A stretch of 64,000 bases of DNA, from the NCBI RefSeq assembly GCF_001411555.2, contig NC_049916.1, positions 6,324,001 to 6,388,000 on the forward strand, read 5' to 3'. Below the pieces are notes generated by a model, which did not search any database, was not told the origin of the DNA, and saw only the letters and a list, made by a program, of their open reading frames with translations. Source of the stretch: Juglans regia. Taxonomy: Eukaryota; Streptophyta; Magnoliopsida; Fagales; Juglandaceae. Positions within the stretch are counted from its first letter, which is position 1. Each line of letters starts with the position of its first letter. Below are positions 57,359 through 64,000 of the stretch, piece after piece. A program made the translations under genes and the position numbers.

Positions 57359-58291
57359 ACAACATGAAAATAACTAGCTAGATCTTTTTTCTTTATAATT
57401 TTATCAAGTGCATGCATGCAGCAATGATAAAAGTTGTGAAAAAAAGGAGTATAAGTTTAGAAATCGTGGACGAGTACTCATGAACATACGGTTTTTATTT
57501 CCCACACAAGCATCATGGTCCATGCAGCAAGCGTCGAGGGCATCGCAAGGCTTCTCCCCAGGGCATCCACCGTATAATAGCCCACAGTACTTGCCATATC
57601 TCAGGAGTGGAGGAACTATTAATTATATATATTTATCACAAGACAATAGCAGAAAGAATTAAATAAAGCATTTGTTAAACCCTCAAAAGATCAAAATATT
57701 AATGAATAAATTATCAATGAATTATCCTTAACGCCCCCAAATTAAAGACTGGTATATATTCTAACCTTTACAGAATTCTGACTCGCATTTTCTACTGCAC
57801 TTGAAGTGTTTAGCCTACAAAACCAATAACGTCCAAATAATTACAAAAGATGGCAATTCTTCGATGAGAAGTGTTACTAAAGATATAAAGAGATTTCACG
57901 TAAAGAAATCTATAAACTGACGTAGTTTCATATTTTACGTTAGATATATTTTATAATAAAAATAGTTGTACTACATCAAGTAACATCAGTTGATGAATTT
58001 ATTTTCATAAAATCTCTTCTTGAAATGTTTTTACATGATTAATCATGGCATTGAAAAAATAAGAAATTAGAAAAAGATCGTTGGTACGTAAGATGGAGTG
58101 CTTACTGCAAAAGATTATATATGTATCTATAATGAGGATAAAGAAGATTAACAAACCAGAGCTTTAGCAGGTCCTTTAAGTTTAAGACCGAGGTCTAGGG
58201 AATGGACGGGATCGATACAGAAAAGGTTGAGGACGACAAGGGAGCATGAGACTAGAAGAACATACTTCAATGATTTGTCTGCAGGAGCCAT
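56825..58291 (-). CDS. PLA2-ALPHA-like: Secretory phospholipase A2, PLA2-alpha type (copy 2)
   Basis: Four exons on the minus strand: 58157-58291, 57766-57814, 57490-57615 and 56825-57009, all GT-AG, encode 164 residues. Exons break at the same phases as copy 1, and exon 3 is 126 bp in both. A signal peptide (residues 1-31, SLVVLNLFCIDPVHS) precedes a mature part with 12 Cys. The Ca2+ loop is YGKYCGLLYGGCPGE (residues 68-82) and the active site CCMDHDAC has His95-Asp96. Differences from copy 1 include KNHGYGYLNREC in place of KNNDYLSQEC, giving two extra residues after the active site, and a different C terminus (FVPPSK). It hydrolyses phospholipids at sn-2. The reading frame and catalytic residues are intact. 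Confidence 0.94.
57323..57357. repeat. TA microsatellite in PLA2 copy 2 intron
   Basis: An alternating AT run between exons 4 and 3 of the second PLA2 gene; copy 1 has no such run at this place. Confidence 0.8.
57865..58030. mobile_element. MITE (family 2) in PLA2 copy 2 intron 1
   Basis: GAGAAGTGTTACTAAAGATA and the interior AATCTATAAACTGACGTAG with CATCAGTTGATGAATTTATT match the element at 36868-37043. It lies wholly within intron 1 (57815-58156). The right end is worn. Confidence 0.55.
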
Positions 58292-58689
58292 TAATTACTG
58301 ACAAAAAATTGAAACCTAATGCTTAAATGCTATAATATATATAGAAGATCCAATTAAACAAGCTGCTAGCTGCTGGAGTTTTGGATGTCTTGCAGTGGCG
58401 GCAGAATATCCCAAAGAAACTAAATTACCAGAAAGAAATTAAGAGTAAAGGAGATCGATCGAGGTGAATATTCAATGCCTCCATTGCCTTGGAGGGTCAA
58501 AGGTTTTTAAGGAGAAAGGATATCCGAGTTCCAGCCTTTTTTTAACCCCTAACACGTCACATTAAAGACAAAACTGGTGTGGATGATCTGTCTATTGACA
58601 GCTATTGTTCCCAAATTAGATTTTCTGACACCAAATATCACCTCGTAGTACTGTTTGATCCACCTTCGTTGTACAGTTTTCATACCGGT
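58292..58689 (-). promoter_or_regulatory. Upstream region of PLA2 copy 2
   Basis: Proximal promoter by position. A TATATATATAG stretch at about 58332-58344 lies 45 bp before the start codon on the gene strand (as CTATATATATA), a possible TATA box with a short leader. No other gene. Confidence 0.35.
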
Positions 58690-59168
58690 GTAATAGCATT
58701 AACATTCCATTGAAGATTCTATTTTTTAAATTTTGACTAATAAATAATTTTTTTATTTTTAATTAATTATTCAAAATTTAAAATCTATATTAGATCAGTT
58801 ATCAAACTATCTATAGTAATAAAATATTATTTTTTTAATTAATTTATATTTTATTTTCATAATCTTCAATAACCTCTAACAATCATATTCATTTTTATTT
58901 TTAAATCTAAAAATTTATAATATAATAATCTCATATATATATAGATGATAAAATCTCATATGAATAAAAATCTCTTATGAATAAAAATCTCAAAAGACAC
59001 TTTTAAACTTGGTATAGTTTTTTTCATATTTGAAAAGAAGAATGAATTTACTGTATCTTATATTTTAGATGAAAATAATTTAATTAATTCAATGTGGAGT
59101 AAATATGGATGATATTTACTAAATTTGAAGATAAAAAACTATGTGGCTAATCCAATGTCAATGCTGAA
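58690..59168. mobile_element. MITE with AGCATT(A/G)ACATT ends
   Basis: The left AATAGCATTAACATTCCATT and the right GGCTAATCCAATGTCAATGCT are inverted copies (right one read in part). The inside is AT-rich without coding content. These end words are typical of a widespread plant MITE type. Confidence 0.5.
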
Positions 59169-59182
59169 AAGTACAACATCAG

Positions 59183-59289
59183 CAATTCATTCTCACATTC
59201 TATATTTATAGTTTTTTTTTTCTTATAAAATATGAAGATATTTTTCATAAGGTGTGATGTATGAGATAATAAATAGTAACTGATGTGAA
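59183..59289. mobile_element. MITE fragment related to 891-1070
   Basis: TATAAAATATGAAGATATTTTTCATAAGG and GAGATAATAAATAGTAACTG (each read in part) resemble the right half of the elements at 34524 and the complement of 891. The left end is worn. Confidence 0.45.
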
Positions 59290-59984
59290 GAATTTTTCTT
59301 GGTGTATATATTGATCTTTTCCTAATCAATAAATTACTTTGATTTGTATGAACATGAAATATAAAATAATTGCTATAAAATATTGACATTTTATAAATTT
59401 AAATTCATAAACTGACATGCATTCATATGATATGTTAAATTTATTTTATAATAAAAATAATTTTACAATTTAACGTATTATATCAAACTATGTCAATTTA
59501 TATATTTTTTTATAGAATCTTTTTGTGACTGATCATCAAAATATTCAGTTCTAGAAATTATTCATACTGATAATAATTAGAAAGTAGTCCTCAAAATGAA
59601 AATCACTGAGACATTTGCTCTTCAACTATTCAATGTATATCGATGTATCTTTAATTTAGTACTGATCTAGCCATATATTTCTCTTTTCTTTTTGGAAAAA
59701 GAAAATTATGATCAATACTTGAAGAAGATGATATTGATATATTGTGAAACAATTTAAAGTCTATATTATATATTCTTGACAGCTAATATCAGAATCTACA
59801 CAACTTTGACACAAAGATTTCGCTAGACAGAGCAAGAAAAAAGGGAAAAATGCTTGTCAAAAAACTCTTTTTATAGTACTATGTCTTTAGATACAACTAA
59901 ATTTGTTGTGATTACAAAATCTAGAATTAGGATTTTGAATTTTCAATATATATATACATATATTTATACATTTATATATATATC
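59290..59984. other. Intergenic AT-rich sequence with a family-2 MITE
   Basis: About 59380-59532 carries CATAAACTGACATGCATTC and TTTTTGTGACTGATC, matching the element at 36868. The rest shows nothing gene-like; a TA run is at 59946-59981. Confidence 0.45.
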
Positions 59985-60118
59985 TACGCATCTTCCTAAT
60001 TCTCATTATCCCATGATGTGTCATTAGATGATTAGAAAATATTTATTCTATCTTACTTGTGAACCTATCATCGAATACCATATCATGGGATGATGAAAAA
60101 ATAGATGATGAATAGATT
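59985..60118. mobile_element. MULE-type MITE, diverged relative of 3435-3604
   Basis: CATTATCCCATGATGTGTC with ATTAGATGATTAG on the left and TATCATGGGATGATGAAAAA with ATAGATGATGAATAG on the right form the same fold as the element at 3435-3604. No clean 9-bp duplication was found. Confidence 0.55.
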
Positions 60119-60524
60119 TTTTTATCTATTAAAACTGAATCAGTTTGCAAAATTTACTTTTATTAGATTTCTTTGTAATTAACCTAATATGTTTTATTTT
60201 TATATCGGAACAGACAGCTCATGCATTAGCTTGGCCCCTAAGAACGTTCTCAACGGAATAGGCAAATACAAATAAATTGACCATAAAAATATGAGAAAAG
60301 ATATTTGTAACCGTAAATTGTGCAACTATCTCGTAATCTCTTTGAAAAAAAATGAATAAAACATAAGATCCACATGAAAAAATTAATTAATTTTTTAATA
60401 GTGAACCTTATTATTTTTCAAAACGATTATACGGCGTTTACGTATTTTACGATTGTATGTAAAATTACTTTAGAAATATATCACATTGGATTAGGCAAGT
60501 TAGTGGAATAGGATAAATATTTGG
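60119..60524. other. Intergenic sequence
   Basis: No gene was recognised. Confidence 0.4.
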
Positions 60525-61543
60525 CTGAGAACTAGGGCTGCAACCCGAGCTCGTACAACTAGGTTTGTACCAGACCCGAGCGCGCTTGTTTTTGGCGCCA
60601 AACCGAACCGAACAGACCCGAAGAAAATAGACTCGGATCGAACCCATATGACCCGACCTTTACCAAAAAAAAAAAAACCCAACTTTCGGCACATCCATTT
60701 ATCTCAGATTTGAGGACAAATGATAATATAATTTCTCTCAGATTCTTCTCAATCTCAAGAAAAAACCCCAGAAAACAATAAATGAAAAGATGAAAAGAGC
60801 TAAACTTTGCGAAAAGTCATTCAGATGCAGTTGTTTGCAGAAGGAAGCCGTCTGCAAAAGCTCGATCCAGTCGTCGAATCGACGATGACTTTGTTGTGGT
60901 GAGTCATTTGGAATCTCGGATAGCAGCATTTCAGCCATCTCTTCTTACACTACCAACAGGAGACAAATAAAATAGAAAAAAAAATTCTCTGAGCAAAATA
61001 GGCTGAGAAACAAACGATGGCTTTCTCTAAGCAATCTGACGTTTACCAGTCTGAAGAAGAGGAAGTCTACTATGAAAGTGAACGATCTAACCCAGAATAT
61101 GATCTGTCTAGAGACCCAAGTTACGGCATTCTTAGAGAAACCCTTGCCAAGTAACCTCTCAGAGAAGAAGAAATAAAAGGCTCGATTTGTATCTCATCCA
61201 TTGTATCTCATAGAAGAAATAGAAGGCTCGACTTTTGAGATTATGATTTAGCATTTATGGGTGGTTGTGGTTGCTGTCGTACGTGCAGAATTGTTGAATA
61301 TTTGGAATTGGGTATTGAGGGAGAAAGATGAGAAAGATGTGAAAAGCTCATGGGACTTGGGAGTTGGGCGGCAAGTTAGAGTTTGAGAAGTTTCTAATTT
61401 ATAGTCAGACGGTTTGACACCAACCCGTAACAAGGCGAACTGGAAACCGATTAGATAATGAACTGATAAATGTCGGGTCAGGTCGGGTCATTTTGAACGG
61501 GTCTAATAGGTTTTCGAGTCATTTGCACAGCCCTACTGAGAAC
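60525..61543. mobile_element. Non-autonomous hAT element, 1003 bp, with 8-bp target duplication
   Basis: The element is 60533-61535. CTGAGAAC is present at 60525-60532 and 61536-61543. The ends are TAGGGCTGCAACCCGAG and TTTGCACAGCCCTA. Subterminal regions repeat GACCCGA / GGTCGGGTC words (60570-60660 and 61400-61500). The interior (60700-61390) has no transposase; short frames there (a 66-codon minus frame at 60738-60938 and a plus frame starting at 61018) resemble nothing I know and might be captured gene sequence. Confidence 0.85.
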
Positions 61544-62330
61544 TGTAGCTCGATCAAAGCCTTTTTTTTTAATATTTTATTTCTCTAGAACACTCTTTCT
61601 CTTCAGTCTTTTTTTAGGCGGTTTCTTGTTTTACACTTGATTTCTCGATGGCCGTTCTCTCGGTTTCCCCATAACATCTCTCTGTTTTTCATTTCCAGGC
61701 AAGTTTCCTTTTCATTTCCTAACTATTTTTCCTTTCCGAGCAAGTTTAATTAAGATTAATATTAATTAACATATAATCAATAGACTGTAAAATGTGATAA
61801 TTAAAAAAAACATTAAATAAAAAATTATTAAAAACATTAAGTTAATAATATTTTATTGTTATTGAAAGAATAAATAGATAATCTAATGTGGATGTTGAAT
61901 TTAAATGGAATAGGCAAAGGCAAACTCATGTGCTATTAGCTAAAAGGTGAGTTTACTTTGACTATTCCAATGATAGTGCTCAAATGTCAAATCTTTTAGG
62001 GTTGATTTTTTATAGATGTTTTATAAGATGGATATAATAAAAACTAATCTTGCCCTCCGAAAACAAATATTATTATAATTTTTTGAAGCTAGACAAACCT
62101 TCAAATCCTGAAAGAACATACTACGCCGAACTCTAACAAAACAAAACTACGCCGATCTCTCCTTTCTAGACTTCCAAGCCAGCCTAGGTTAGGTTTGTTA
62201 AGAAAGAAAACTATTTTTTATTATTATTAATCAAGCATATTATAAAATAAAATTTAAAGATACAAAGTTTCAGGTGGTTGTTTTCCACTATTAGTATACA
62301 AAAAGCAACTAGGAATTTTATCTAAGGGTA
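61544..62330. other. Intergenic sequence
   Basis: No gene was recognised. Two overlapping words CTACGCCGA(A/T)CTCT at 62122 and 62148 stand out in otherwise AT-rich text. Confidence 0.4.
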
Positions 62331-63268
62331 GGCTTCCAAAAACATAATTGATAGCTACCTATTGCGCCACTGAGTGCGCACATCGATTTTGAGATCGATA
62401 TATTTTAGTAAATTTTCAATCTTGATAATATTGGGATATGTGATGAATGTCCTCGATGATAGAGACTCATTCTCCGGATGATTGTTGTCAAGTGGTAAAT
62501 TTTGGTGTTGAGATCCGTTGAGGTAAGCCAGATGAGTCTGGATTTTTGTCTCAATAATATTTCTTCATATTCTCTTTGCTTGTGAAGTCTATGTTGCAAA
62601 AATCTTTCTTTTTTCTTGATTGGAATGAGTCATAAGATTGCCTTGTACCTCAAGTATCTCACTTTCAATCTGAAGAATATTGTGGTTGATTTGCCCAAAA
62701 TGATTTTTGTTCCAGACTTTGAGTGCTTCTTTGGTTGACTTGATTTTCTTGGTAAGAATGTAGGATGGATTGCCCAGATGATGTTTACTCCATGCTTCAC
62801 TTATTATTTAATGGCTTAAGGGCTCAAGGGTCCAGAATTCTTCAAACTTGAAAGATGGGGTTTAACGAATATTAGCCGTGGTATATAACAAGATTGGATG
62901 ATAATCTGATGTTGATGATGCTAGGTGTTGTAATGTAACATATGAAAAAAGTTGTCTCCACTCTTGGTTTGCTATAGCTCGGTCTAATCTTTCTCTTATG
63001 AGGGCTTGACCCTGTCTGTTGTTGGTCCATGTGAACTTTGGGTCCATATAACCAATGCCTATCAGGCCATTTCTATCCATAAGAACTTTGAGACCCTTAT
63101 TTGGAGTATAAGAGATACGCCTCCCTCCATATTTTTCAGATTGATCAATGAGGTCGTTGAACTCTCCCATACAAACCCAAGCCTTCGAAAAAACTTGATA
63201 TAATGAATCTAAGTGGCTCCAGAAGTTAGTTTTGTTGTTCCATTGGGCCGGTGCATATACATAAATAA
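62330..63268 (-). pseudogene. LINE ORF2 fragment: endonuclease domain, antisense
   Basis: Read on the minus strand, 63268-62862 gives the apurinic-type endonuclease of plant LINEs: LLIYVYAPAQWNNKTNFW, CMGEFNDLIDQSEKYGGRR, MDPKFTWTNNRQGQ, LIRERLDRAIANQEW and SDYHPILL. The usual GDFN motif reads GEFN and the SDHxP motif reads SDYHP. Beyond a stop at 62862, diverged frames (for example VWNKNHFGQINHNILQIESE near 62720-62660 and HLTTIIRRM near 62480) continue into the linker before reverse transcriptase; the RT itself is absent. The upstream side stops abruptly at 63268, where CACTA-cargo sequence begins. It nicks target DNA in an active LINE; here it is dead. Confidence 0.82.
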
Positions 63269-63269
63269 G

Positions 63270-63414
63270 CAACCCTGTGATACTCTCGTATCGCTCTTTG
63301 TCTCTCTCCCTGCGACTTAGTGCGACTGTCGAGGCTCTCCTCCCCACTACCCCACCTCGGAAGGCTCCCCTTGCTATCAAGCTACCAGAGGCCTTCCCCC
63401 ACGCCCTCTCACCG

Positions 63415-63489
<75 letters not shown>

Positions 63490-64000
63490 TCCTAGCAGAT
63501 GTGTGCACCTCCACCGTCTCCAGCCATGGCCATCGCCACCCTCAGCCGCCTACGGCTCCTCCACTCACCAACCGTCGCTCCACCCCAGCTCCTGCATATC
63601 TCTTCCTCCAAGCCGTGTGACTATAGCAACTAAGCAAATGGTTTTCTTCCTCCCAAGCCGTGCGATGCTCTCATCCCTCTACCCATTTTAGTTTCTTTCC
63701 AAGTTTGATTTAAAGTCTTGTTCTCATCTTTCCAATGGGAAAACTTTGAAGGTAAGACCATTTTGATTCACTTTCTATTATGGTTTCGAATGGGTTTCGA
63801 TTTCTTCAAAGAAGGTTACCCATTAATGTTTCGGTTTGGGATTTTTCAGTGCAATCACTTGTGTTCTTTCCTCTACACGCCTATAGCATTATTTGATCCT
63901 CCATTTTACATCTTGAGAATGAGCTAAGAATAAGGCAAAAACCCTAAGTTGACTCTATTTGATTTGGGTATTATTTTGAAGCCAACCGAATTCTTTTGCG
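63270..64000 (+). mobile_element. Second copy of the CACTA cargo leader, cut by window end
   Basis: Matches 52383-53040 in order and orientation, from CCTGTGATACTCTCGT onward. It contains GCCATGGCCATCGCCACC around 63525 and the donor-like GGTAAGACC around 63750. It contains a CA run then a CT run (63415-63486), longer than the CT run in copy 1. No CACTA terminus is present at its left edge; it abuts the LINE fragment directly. The right part continues beyond the window. Confidence 0.75.
63415..63486. repeat. Compound CA/CT microsatellite
   Basis: A CA run (about 63415-63441) passes into a CT run (about 63441-63485). The corresponding place in the other copy (about 52522-52541) has only a short CT run, so the expansion happened after the copies separated. 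Confidence 0.9.

Overview
This is plant nuclear DNA. It is strongly AT-rich, its genes have GT-AG introns, and it carries a SAUR gene, an HD-Zip I gene, plant-type secretory phospholipase A2 genes, a nuclear tRNA-Leu(UAG) and many plant transposon families. The general character suggests a woody eudicot; Fagales (walnut/pecan-like) is only a guess, based on the style of the abundant short inverted-repeat elements whose ends read GTTTGGAT...GAGATGAG.

Only five host genes are convincing. They are a histidine-rich SAUR32-type gene (1885-2268, minus), a two-exon HD-Zip I gene of the ATHB-7/ATHB-12 type (33171-34002, plus), tRNA-Leu(UAG) (34945-35024, plus), and two four-exon secretory PLA2 genes of the PLA2-alpha type (38392-40209 and 56825-58291, both minus). 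The PLA2 genes are duplicates with identical intron phases, about 17 kb apart and separated by transposons.

The rest is layered transposon sequence. From 3.4 to 11 kb lie a 9-bp-TSD MULE-type MITE, a decayed LINE ORF1 (DUF4283) fragment bracketed by about 260-bp direct repeats, an 8-bp-TSD MITE and other fold-back elements. From 11330 to 22713 there is one Ty3/Gypsy element with both LTRs and a CGCAT target duplication. A 6.1-kb CACTA element (12933-19056, TSD AAA) is inserted between its gag and protease regions. That CACTA carries about 30 copies of the palindrome GTTCGAAC, an alternating 110/72-bp AT-rich tandem array, an antisense accessory ORF with one stop codon, and the 3' end of a Transposase_24 gene. 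From 25.9 to 28.9 kb is a decayed Helitron: a PIF1-like helicase remnant plus RPA70-like exons. From 41.8 to 46.4 kb is a hAT-type element with a broken transposase. From 46.5 to 50.8 kb is a non-coding LTR element (LARD-like) with three kinds of internal repeat. From 51859 to 56028 is a second CACTA element (TSD TGA) that has picked up an in-frame KH-domain exon with intact splice sites. The first part of its cargo recurs at 63270 to the window end, joined to an antisense LINE endonuclease fragment. A 1.0-kb non-autonomous hAT (60533-61535, TSD CTGAGAAC) and a tRNA-type SINE (37516-37684, 17-bp TSD) are also complete.

The most unusual material is the pair of CACTA elements: one with a dense, element-confined palindromic motif and a composite gene content, the other a gene-capturing (Pack-type) element.
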